DNA of 12,172 nt, from assembly GCA_902771745.1 (NCBI GenBank), contig CACXYG010000022.1:1-12172 (forward strand). Direction: 5' to 3'. This document shows, piece by piece, positions 1-5,451 of this stretch. The DNA is from an uncultured Erysipelotrichaceae bacterium. Its GTDB lineage: Bacteria; Bacillota_I; Bacilli_A; RFN20; CAG-288. Position numbers and translations under genes: made by a program. Position 1 is the stretch's first letter, and each line of letters starts with the position of its first letter. Under the pieces are notes generated by a model. That model did no database searches and had not been told where the DNA came from. It worked only from the letters and a program-made list of their open reading frames with translations.

Positions 1-316
1 GCTGGAGCGCAGGAAGCTTTCCGGCATCAGCAAGCGGAGCGCAGGCAGCCTGAAGCTGCGCGATAGTGTATGAAGGTGCGGTAGTTGGAGCGGCAGGCGC
101 AGTCGGCTGAGGCATTACAGGCGCAGTCTGCACAGGCTGCTGTACCGGTATGGAATACTGCGGCACAGCAGGGGCGTTCTGAGGAATAGCCGTAACTGTC
201 GGCTGCGGAACAGCGAGTGCAGGCTGCTGTTCAGCCGTGCCCTCATTTGCAAGAAGCTGCGCGATCTTCGCAGCTGTCTCCGGTGTAGTTTCGATAGTCA
301 TTTTGATAGTGTTCAT
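1..316 (-). CDS. Phage-like hypothetical protein, C-terminus cut by window edge
   Basis: An open frame starts at ATG 316-314 and runs 105 codons without a stop to the left edge, so the C-terminus is missing. A strong GGAGGA site (325-330) lies 8 bases upstream. The N-terminus is a short Lys/Thr/Glu/Ala stretch beginning MNTIKMTIETTPE. Residues about 30-82 are a low-complexity Pro/Gln/Ala/Val/Thr linker, and the visible end (YTIAQLQAACAPLADAGKL) looks like the start of a small helical domain. I recall this layout from small uncharacterised proteins in Clostridia prophages and mobile elements, but from memory only. The function is unknown. Its codons favour G/C third positions (GCG, CCG, CTT, CAG), unlike every other gene here, so it probably comes from another genome or a mobile element. 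Confidence 0.6.
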   Translation of the reverse strand, partial: MNTIKMTIETTPETAAKIAQLLANEGTAEQQPALAVPQPTVTAIPQNAPAVPQYSIPVQQPVQTAPVMPQPTAPAAPTTAPSYTIAQLQAACAPLADAGKLPALQ

Positions 317-324
317 AGTTGTTT

Positions 325-330
325 TCCTCC
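325..330 (-). promoter_or_regulatory. Ribosome binding site GGAGGA of the phage-like gene
   Basis: Near-perfect Shine-Dalgarno on the minus strand, 8 bases before ATG 316-314. It fixes the start of the truncated gene and shows that the foreign segment includes an intact translation-initiation region. No promoter can be assigned, because the sequence beyond about 331-345 appears to belong to another context. Confidence 0.65.
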
Positions 331-345
331 GGAATTTTATTTGAG
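331..345. other. Composition junction: chimera or insertion boundary
   Basis: To the left is a G+C-rich gene with its own ribosome site, read on the minus strand. To the right is A+T-rich protease coding sequence, open from 345 with no plausible start. The break must lie near 331-345. No inverted repeat, duplicated target or attachment-site core is visible there, because only one side of any element is in view. An assembly join of two genomes explains this as well as a real insertion. Confidence 0.5.
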
Positions 346-1802
346 CACCATTTACAGGTGTCTCCATTGTTCCATCTACATCCAGTACAACCGTCAACCT
401 CTTGTGCTTACCTATCGAAGTCTCTGATTATCCATTCTATGGTGAAAGTGATGATCCATACGAAGATGACGACGAATTAAAAGATGACTTAGACAGAGTC
501 ATGAATGGTAATGGTGCTACAGATACCTTATATTGGGAATCTTTAGCTTCCTACTATAAGACATCCTCCTTTGGTTCTTTAAATCTCAATATCACCATTG
601 CCGATGTCTATGAAACTGGTAAGACCGCTTCTCAGCTTTATTCAACCACCTGTGACGGCTCTTCTGTCATCCTTCAGTCTGATAAATATGTTCAGGACGC
701 CTTTGATAACTACAAGAGTGAGAATCCAACTGTCGATACCAAGATCTATGACAATGATTCTAACGGTTATATCGATGGTATCATCGCCATCTATTCTGCA
801 CCTAACGCTACCTCTAGTCGCTCCATTGCCGAAGTTGATCCTGATGGAGAACTCTTCTGGGCTTATTGTCATTGGGTCAATCAAGGTGTCAGTGGTAACG
901 TCAACAATCCAATTCCATCCGCGTACTTCTGGGCCAGTTATGACTTCTTATATGAAGGTCCAAACTGTAAACCTGGTGGCAAGATCGACTCTCATACCTT
1001 AACTCATGAATTCGGTCATATGATGGGCCTTGATGATTACTATGATTATGATCAGTCCAAAGCTCCTGCAGGTTGCTGTATCATGATGGATAGCAACATT
1101 TACGACCATGACGCTTTTTCTAAATTAGCATTAGGTTGGTTAGACCCATATGTCGTTACTGATACTTGTACCATCACCTTAAAACCAGCCACCACTTCTG
1201 GTGAATGTATCATTCTTCCTGTCCCTAATACATATAATGGCACTGCCTTTGATGAATATATCTTGATGGAATTATTCACACCAGACGGATTAAACGAACT
1301 TGACTGTACAACCGCCTATTCCAATCAAGAAATCGGTTATAACCAAGCCGGTGTTCGCTTATGGCATGTCGATGCCAGAATCGGCTGCTTCGAAAATTCG
1401 TATAGCAATCGTAAAGGCTGGTATGAATCTGACGCCTACTACGCAACTCAGTCTACCGTCAAATCCGGCACTTCAAACAACAAAGAATACTACTATTTTG
1501 TCGCTGCTTCTAATACTAAGGCTTATTGCACATCCTTAGTCTATAAAAAGGATAAAACGGATACTGGTTATGAATTACTTCATTTAATTCAGGCCAGCAA
1601 GAAGACTAACCTTTGTAGCAGTGTCTCCACCGCTAAGAATTCGGATTTGTTCACCACGGGTAACACCTTCAATCTCGCCGACTATAAAGCCCAGTTCCCT
1701 AACAAGACTAAGATGAACTCTGGTAGTGAACTGCCTTATAGTGTCAGCTTCACCAGTGTCTCTGCCACCTCCGCTACGATCTCTATCACCAAGACTAACT
1801 AA
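345..1802 (+). CDS. M6-type zinc metalloprotease, N-terminus missing
   Basis: Secreted-type metalloprotease of the M6 (immune inhibitor A-like) group. Residue numbers count from the TTG at 402. The zinc motif HEFGHMMGLDD lies at 202-212 (H202, E203, H206, D212 as third ligand), matching HExxHxxGxxD. A Met-turn-like CCIMMD follows at 225-230, then HDAFSKLALGW, the usual M6 block after the active site. An Asp/Asn-rich stretch, DNDSNGYIDG (about 117-126), resembles the acidic loop common in the family. The frame is open back to 345, just after an in-frame TGA at 342-344. No signal peptide is seen and no Shine-Dalgarno precedes the TTG at 402, so the natural N-terminus was probably lost at the junction with the G+C-rich segment. 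The C-terminus seems complete and ends before a terminator. Family is confident; substrate unknown. Confidence 0.85.
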   Translation, partial: APFTGVSIVPSTSSTTVNLLCLPIEVSDYPFYGESDDPYEDDDELKDDLDRVMNGNGATDTLYWESLASYYKTSSFGSLNLNITIADVYETGKTASQLYSTTCDGSSVILQSDKYVQDAFDNYKSENPTVDTKIYDNDSNGYIDGIIAIYSAPNATSSRSIAEVDPDGELFWAYCHWVNQGVSGNVNNPIPSAYFWASYDFLYEGPNCKPGGKIDSHTLTHEFGHMMGLDDYYDYDQSKAPAGCCIMMDSNIYDHDAFSKLALGWLDPYVVTDTCTITLKPATTSGECIILPVPNTYNGTAFDEYILMELFTPDGLNELDCTTAYSNQEIGYNQAGVRLWHVDARIGCFENSYSNRKGWYESDAYYATQSTVKSGTSNNKEYYYFVAASNTKAYCTSLVYKKDKTDTGYELLHLIQASKKTNLCSSVSTAKNSDLFTTGNTFNLADYKAQFPNKTKMNSGSELPYSVSFTSVSATSATISITKTN

Positions 1803-1810
1803 GACATATG

Positions 1811-1836
1811 CAGCCGCTATTAAGCGGCTGTTTTTT
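1811..1836 (+). terminator. Rho-independent terminator of the protease gene
   Basis: A perfect 8-bp stem (CAGCCGCT with AGCGGCTG) and a 4-base loop ATTA are followed directly by six T. It starts 8 bases after the protease stop codon and is a textbook intrinsic terminator. Confidence 0.9.
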
Positions 1837-1852
1837 ATGATTCAAATTAAAA

Positions 1853-1893
1853 ATTTGTAACCTACATTTCAACTTATCATGTAGGTTACAAAT
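1853..1893. repeat. 15-bp perfect inverted repeat between convergent genes
   Basis: ATTTGTAACCTACAT at 1853-1867 is exactly complementary to 1879-1893, with an 11-base spacer. No T-run follows on the plus strand and only a weak one (TTTTAATTT) on the minus strand, so it is not a classic terminator. It lies between the protease terminator and the proC terminator. It could be a backup terminator, an operator or a small mobile-repeat remnant. Confidence 0.6.
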
Positions 1894-1927
1894 AGCAAAA
1901 TATAATTGTTCATCGATGTTTTCATAA

Positions 1928-1964
1928 ATTAAAAACTTTTCAAGCGTATGGAAAAGTTTTTAAT
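1928..1964 (-). terminator. Terminator of the asnA-proC operon, possibly bidirectional
   Basis: A perfect 14-bp A+T-rich stem (1928-1941 with 1951-1964) has a 9-base loop. It begins at the base right after the proC stop. On the minus strand the 3' arm ends in TTTTT AATTT, which fits intrinsic termination. The matching A and T runs also allow it to stop plus-strand transcription. Confidence 0.7.
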
Positions 1965-2774
1965 CTATACTTTTGCTAACTCTTTACTTCTTTTTACACA
2001 TGCCTTGTAACACTTGGTAATAGCTTCCTTGAACTGATTTTCTCTTAACTGATTCAAACCAGCAATGGTAGAACCACCTTTCGAACAGACATTGTTGATT
2101 AAAGTATCGACATCTTCATGACTATCTAAAGCAAGAAGACAAGAACCGATAATCGCCTGGAAAACAAGATCATAAGAGGACTTGTAATCTAACCCAGATT
2201 GCACACCTAAGTCGATGAAGTTCTTCGCAAACTCAAATAAATAAGCAGGCATCGATCCATTTAACGGAATGACTTCATCAATCAATCTTTCTTCCATAAC
2301 GACATAATTACCAATAGAAGCAAAGATTGTTTTAATCTCATTAATATGTTCTTCTTTGTTATAGGCAAGAGTTGTTGCAGCCTTACCGATCAAAGCGGGA
2401 GTGTTAGGCATAGCTCTGACAATGGTTGCACCTGGAAAGATTGTCTCTAAATAAGAAATATTTTTTCCTGGAGCTAAAGAGATAATCGTCTTATTGTTAA
2501 AGTCTAAATCCTTAATCTTTTCAAAGACGGAATCATAAACCTGAGGCTTGATGGCAAGAACAATAATTTGACTATCTTCACATAAGGCGCGTTCATCGCT
2601 GGCCAAAGATAAACCAAGATTGGTGTAATTTTCTTTGGTAGCGTCACTAGGTGCATAAAAAGAAATATCTTCTTTCTGATAAACGTTCTTAGATAAGATT
2701 CCTTTGAGAATAGAAGACCCCATGTTTCCTAAACCTAGGAAACCAATCTGAAATTGATTGTTCTTATTCATCAT
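1965..2774 (-). CDS. proC: Pyrroline-5-carboxylate reductase
   Basis: Cytosolic enzyme that reduces 1-pyrroline-5-carboxylate to L-proline with NAD(P)H, the last step of proline synthesis. At 269 residues the length is normal. An N-terminal Rossmann fold shows GLGNMG at 14-19 and AIKPQ at 74-78. The family block RAMPNTPA is at 120-127. The C-terminal dimerisation and substrate domain carries GSMPAY at 173-178 (most members have GSGPAY) and SKGGSTIAGL at 231-240 (usually PGGT). Two adjacent ATG codons are possible starts; AAAGGA at 2781-2786 is 6 bases from the first and 9 from the second, so the true protein may be one residue shorter. It lies 17 bases after the asnA stop on the same strand and has no promoter of its own in that gap, so the two are probably co-transcribed. 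Confidence 0.93.
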   Translation of the reverse strand: MMNKNNQFQIGFLGLGNMGSSILKGILSKNVYQKEDISFYAPSDATKENYTNLGLSLASDERALCEDSQIIVLAIKPQVYDSVFEKIKDLDFNNKTIISLAPGKNISYLETIFPGATIVRAMPNTPALIGKAATTLAYNKEEHINEIKTIFASIGNYVVMEERLIDEVIPLNGSMPAYLFEFAKNFIDLGVQSGLDYKSSYDLVFQAIIGSCLLALDSHEDVDTLINNVCSKGGSTIAGLNQLRENQFKEAITKCYKACVKRSKELAKV

Positions 2775-2791
2775 GTTTGATCCTTTCTTGA

Positions 2792-3793
2792 TTAGAGAAG
2801 GTGAATATCAAGTTCTTCGGCTTTCTTTTTATCTTCATCAGACCATAAAGATGGATGAACCTCACCGATATGAGCCTTTTCTAAAAAGTACATACAAAGA
2901 CGAGACTGACCAATACCACCACCGATGGATAATGGTAGAACATTCATGATGATATTCTGGGTATAAGGAGAGAAGAGTTTCACTTCTTCATGTTTGGCTT
3001 TTAACTGTTCCTGGATAGATTTCGCATCGACTCTGATACCCATAGAGGAAATCTCAAAAGCACGATGTAAGATAGGATTATAAAGGAGGATATCACCATT
3101 TAAATTCCAGTCATCATAGTCAGCAGCTCTACCATCATGTGGTAGACCATCCTTTAATGGCCAACCGATACGATATAAGAAGACGGCATGGTATTCTTCA
3201 GTAATCTTATTTTCTCTTTCCTTACGAGAGAGATTTGGATATCTTTCTTCTAATTCTTCAGTAGAGATAAAAGTGATTTGATCAGGAAGTTTCTCATTCA
3301 AGCAAGTATACTTCGCATTAACTTCTCTTTCTTCATCCACAACCGCTTTATAGATCAACTTAACGGTATCAAACAAGAAATCTAGGTTACGATCCTCTTT
3401 AAGGATGACCTTTTCCCAGTCCCACTGGTCCACATAAATAGAATGAAGATTGTCTAAATCTTCATCTCTACGGATGGCGTTCATATCAGTATAGATACCT
3501 TGGCCAACCCCAAAGCCATAATTATGAAGCGCGTTTCTCTTCCATTTCGCCAAAGACTGAACAACCTGAATGTTGCCATTTAAATCCTTAGCGGAGAACT
3601 CAACCTTTCTCTCCACACCATTCAAATCATCGTTTAAACCAGTGTTCTGGAAGACAAAAAGAGGAGCCGAAACACGAGTCAGGTTCAAAGCGGAAGCCAA
3701 TTTCTTCTGGAATCCATCCTTGATGAACTTGATCGCTTTTTCCGTCTCTAATAGTGAGAGTTTGTTATGGTAATTTGTAATGTTGAAAATCAT
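2792..3793 (-). CDS. asnA: Aspartate-ammonia ligase (asparagine synthetase A)
   Basis: Makes L-asparagine from aspartate, ammonia and ATP through an aspartyl-adenylate. It is a class II aminoacyl-tRNA synthetase-like enzyme. At 333 residues it is the usual AsnA length. Recognisable blocks in order are the N-terminal NITNYHNKLSLLETEKAI, LAKWKRNAL (81-89), GFGVGQGIYTDMNAIRRDED (93-112), HSIYVDQWDWEK (117-128), WPLKDGLPHDGRAADYDDW in the middle, SSMGIRVDAKS, and near the C-terminus PLSIGGGIGQSRLCMYFLEK with the glycine-rich motif 3 equivalent. The start ATG at 3793 has AAGGA (3801-3805) 7 bases upstream, and a good promoter lies 28 bases further. It is first of two genes with proC. No T-box or amino-acid leader is visible in the short 5' region. 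Confidence 0.95.
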   Translation of the reverse strand: MIFNITNYHNKLSLLETEKAIKFIKDGFQKKLASALNLTRVSAPLFVFQNTGLNDDLNGVERKVEFSAKDLNGNIQVVQSLAKWKRNALHNYGFGVGQGIYTDMNAIRRDEDLDNLHSIYVDQWDWEKVILKEDRNLDFLFDTVKLIYKAVVDEEREVNAKYTCLNEKLPDQITFISTEELEERYPNLSRKERENKITEEYHAVFLYRIGWPLKDGLPHDGRAADYDDWNLNGDILLYNPILHRAFEISSMGIRVDAKSIQEQLKAKHEEVKLFSPYTQNIIMNVLPLSIGGGIGQSRLCMYFLEKAHIGEVHPSLWSDEDKKKAEELDIHLL

Positions 3794-3820
3794 ACGTAAA
3801 TCCTTCTTGGAAACTCAAAT

Positions 3821-3849
3821 ATTATATAGAGTATAGTGAAAAATACCAA
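3821..3849 (-). promoter_or_regulatory. Sigma-A-type promoter of asnA-proC
   Basis: On the minus strand TTGGTA (3844-3849) and a consensus TATAAT (3821-3826) are separated by exactly 17 bases. Transcription would start near 3814, giving a leader of about 20 bases with the ribosome site in it. No operator repeat is visible. Confidence 0.75.
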
Positions 3850-3852
3850 ATT

Positions 3853-3884
3853 AAAAAGCACCAGACTACAAAGAATCTGATGCT
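3853..3884 (-). terminator. Terminator after the DUF2188 membrane protein gene
   Basis: On the minus strand, AGCATCAGATT pairs with AGTCTGGTGCT (11 bp with two G-U pairs, 6-base loop) and runs into TTTTT. It starts 6 bases after the stop codon at 3891 and just before the asnA promoter, so it insulates that operon. Confidence 0.8.
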
Positions 3885-3890
3885 GATAAA

Positions 3891-5138
3891 TTAATGTTTC
3901 CTGATTCTACCTTGTAAAGAATGAACGCGGATAGAACCACCCTGACTCTTCACCAAGCCTTTAGCATGATTGATGGCTTCTAACTGGGTATCAAATAACT
4001 TGATGGCTTTTTCACCATTGGCAAGCTTGACTTGCCATTTTCCAGATGGGAAATGCTTTGAGATATGATAGGTTCTTGCACCATCTTTATATTTATTGTT
4101 AGGACGGGTAGCTGGAATGGTCGTCGTTGTCTTCTTGACTGGTTTGATCTGCGTCGTTGTCGATTTTACCTGACTAGGTTCCGGATCAGATTTCACCTTC
4201 TTGGTGATGACATGAATGGTACCAGTATTGGTGGTATAAGTCTCGGTGACTTCCTCATAACCATCATCTCTTTTGACAATTTCCTTCTTGTTGATTGGCT
4301 CCATATTGGTACCATCACCAACATGGCCGATCACCTTATCTTCCATGATGATGGCATCTGTGACTGTCTTTTGTTTTTGTTGTTCTTCATCGACTGCTTC
4401 TTCTAGTTCAATCTCTTCACCCTCATCATCGTCATAGCCTTTAAAGAAGTGACGAGAAATCAAATTGAGTAACCATAATAGGAAAGCAATCACATAAGTA
4501 ACTGCAATCATAATGACGACAACCAGAAGAATTCTTACAACATCACTACCATCACCAAACATGCTGTACCAATCGTAATAGATAACACCATCGGTTCCCT
4601 GGACAGGCGCAAACTTCAATTCGACATTGAGCATATAGAAGATGGCGTAGGCAACCAATGGAATAACACCCAAAGGAGTCCATCTGAACTTCAAGGTAGG
4701 TTCGACCATACAAAGGCAGAAGTTGATAGCAGCAAGAAGTGGAACAAGCACGTGGACTAAGAAGTAAACACCCGCAATCAAAGTGACCGGATCATCACCA
4801 TTACTAGCAGCAACTGGCATCAGATAGACGAGAGTTACCAAGAAGGTCACCATCACAGAGACAACGGCTGTGTAATGTAGTATCAACAGCCATAACGGCA
4901 GTTTGTTTTCTTTCTTAAATTCATAGTAGAACTGATAAGGAATCATCATCAAGGCTGTGATACCAAGGAAGGTATTAGAGAGAATGGTGAAAAATAAAAA
5001 AGAAGCTGCACCAGTATCTCCAAAGGCGTTCTCCGTGAAAAATCCGAAGACATTAAAAACCACGCCTACCGCTACCAGTACGACGCTGAGTGCGTTAAGA
5101 CCGAGCGAAACAAGATTCAGGACTCTTGATTTGTTCAT
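3891..5138 (-). CDS. Six-TM (Pr6Pr-like) membrane protein with C-terminal DUF2188 domain
   Basis: Protein of 415 residues; function unknown. Six hydrophobic segments lie at about 8-33, 44-68, 82-108, 118-145, 155-173 and 198-227. Blocks FFTILSN (49-55) and LVHVLVPLLAAINF (127-140) resemble the Pr6Pr/FAR-17a-like six-helix family. Next comes an acidic stretch, YDDDEGEEIELEEAVDEE (235-252), a Thr/Lys-rich linker (about 310-347), and from about 355 a small domain with HFPSGKWQVKL, FDTQLEAINHAK and GGSIRVHSLQG, typical of DUF2188. The basic C-terminus ends RIRKH. The tail is probably cytosolic. I chose ATG 5138 because GAGGA (5149-5153) lies 10 bases before it; an upstream TTG at 5159 would place that site inside the gene. 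It is a single-gene unit with its own terminator, divergent from rhaB. Confidence 0.75.
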   Translation of the reverse strand: MNKSRVLNLVSLGLNALSVVLVAVGVVFNVFGFFTENAFGDTGAASFLFFTILSNTFLGITALMMIPYQFYYEFKKENKLPLWLLILHYTAVVSVMVTFLVTLVYLMPVAASNGDDPVTLIAGVYFLVHVLVPLLAAINFCLCMVEPTLKFRWTPLGVIPLVAYAIFYMLNVELKFAPVQGTDGVIYYDWYSMFGDGSDVVRILLVVVIMIAVTYVIAFLLWLLNLISRHFFKGYDDDEGEEIELEEAVDEEQQKQKTVTDAIIMEDKVIGHVGDGTNMEPINKKEIVKRDDGYEEVTETYTTNTGTIHVITKKVKSDPEPSQVKSTTTQIKPVKKTTTTIPATRPNNKYKDGARTYHISKHFPSGKWQVKLANGEKAIKLFDTQLEAINHAKGLVKSQGGSIRVHSLQGRIRKH

Positions 5139-5148
5139 GGATGAAAAT

Positions 5149-5153
5149 TCCTC
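5149..5153 (-). promoter_or_regulatory. Ribosome binding site deciding the start of the DUF2188 gene
   Basis: GAGGA on the minus strand, 10 bases before ATG 5138-5136. It favours this ATG over the in-frame TTG at 5159-5157, which has no site of its own. Confidence 0.6.
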
Positions 5154-5161
5154 ACGCAAAT

Positions 5162-5170
5162 ATCATACCA
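5162..5170 (-). promoter_or_regulatory. Candidate extended -10 promoter of the DUF2188 gene
   Basis: On the minus strand TGGTATGAT reads as an extended -10 element (TGn plus TATGAT, the hexamer at 5162-5167). No good -35 is seen at 16-18 bases. Transcription would start about 15 bases before the GAGGA site region and leave a short leader. Confidence 0.4.
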
Positions 5171-5196
5171 AAAAGAACGTAGTCTTTTTACACTCG

Positions 5197-5222
5197 AAAA
5201 ACATTTTTCGCAAAATGTTTTT
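5197..5222. repeat. 11-bp perfect hairpin in the divergent region
   Basis: AAAAACATTTT (5197-5207) and AAAATGTTTTT (5212-5222) form a perfect stem with loop TCGC. The A and T runs make it terminator-like on both strands. It lies upstream of both divergent genes, where no transcript should end, so it may be a transcription barrier or a protein-binding site. Confidence 0.5.
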
Positions 5223-5297
5223 TAGGCTGAGCGAACAAAATTTTAAGACGACTGTTCACAATCAAAAAGAAATGAGCATGTAAAGGGGTTACAATCA

Positions 5298-5352
5298 TTT
5301 TTGTTTTCTAAATTACCACTGTTTTTGTTTTCGTTTATGATTGTTTTTGATT
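5298..5352 (+). repeat. Three phased direct repeats upstream of rhaB
   Basis: TTTTTGTTTTC occurs at 5298-5308 and 5322-5332, and a shorter copy TTTTTGATT at 5344-5352. The steps are 24 and 22 bases, about two helical turns. The last copy overlaps the candidate -35 of rhaB. This arrangement fits binding of an AraC-type rhamnose activator to one DNA face, but A+T-rich DNA can produce such repeats by chance. Confidence 0.4.
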
Positions 5353-5376
5353 ATTTACCAAGGTTAAAAATAGGAT
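5347..5376 (+). promoter_or_regulatory. Candidate rhaB promoter
   Basis: TTGATT (5347-5352) and TAGGAT (5371-5376) match the sigma-A hexamers at 4 of 6 positions each, with 18 bases between. The weak -10 would suit an activator-dependent promoter. TATTGT at 5422-5427 is an alternative -10 without a good -35. Confidence 0.35.
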
Positions 5377-5451
5377 TTATCAATCTCACGTTCAATTCAT
5401 CACTTAGATGATGAAATGTGATATTGTATGTGTATTCCAAACCGAAAAATT

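Larger units (their letters stand above)
5139..5451. promoter_or_regulatory. Divergent intergenic region between the DUF2188 gene and rhaB
   Basis: This 313-base gap holds no convincing gene. It contains the DUF2188 promoter (5162-5170), a hairpin (5197-5222), an 8-bp inverted pair ACAATCAT/ATGATTGT (5291-5298, 5337-5344), three direct T-rich repeats (5298-5352) and a candidate rhaB promoter (5347-5376). A 7-bp inverted repeat, TTCATCA/TGATGAA (5396-5402, 5409-5415), lies in the predicted rhaB leader. No consensus cre site (TGNNANCGNTNNCA) was found by eye. Confidence 0.5.

Noticed and set aside
598..1002. Open frame of 134 codons in a second plus-strand frame
   Set aside because: It lies wholly inside the protease gene, has low-complexity Ser/Ile/Pro composition and no ribosome site. 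It is a shadow frame.
2172..2180. Variant GSMPAY and SKGG motifs in ProC as signs of a non-functional enzyme
   Set aside because: The replaced positions are known to vary in the family and all other motifs and the length are intact, so the gene is probably functional.
4065..4406. Open frame of 113 codons on the plus strand
   Set aside because: It is antisense to the linker region of the DUF2188 membrane protein. The Phe/Ile/Asp-rich content is explained by the reverse complement of Lys/Asp/Asn codons.
5139..5159. TTG start at 5159 for the DUF2188 membrane protein
   Set aside because: The GAGGA ribosome site would then lie inside the coding sequence. The ATG at 5138 uses that site and is the better start.
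4957..5283. Open frame of 108 codons on the plus strand crossing the start of the DUF2188 gene
   Set aside because: It overlaps the N-terminal coding region and the promoter and hairpin, lacks a ribosome site, and shows no recognisable domain.
5298..5352. T-rich direct repeats as a possible CRISPR array
   Set aside because: The units are only about 11 bases, imperfect, and three in number, with spacers of 11-13 bases and no cas gene.
5428..5451. Upstream ATG extension of rhaB by eight codons
   Set aside because: RhaB proteins begin just before the phosphate loop (MKVIAIDLGATSGR). The extra residues show no family match and no Shine-Dalgarno precedes this ATG.
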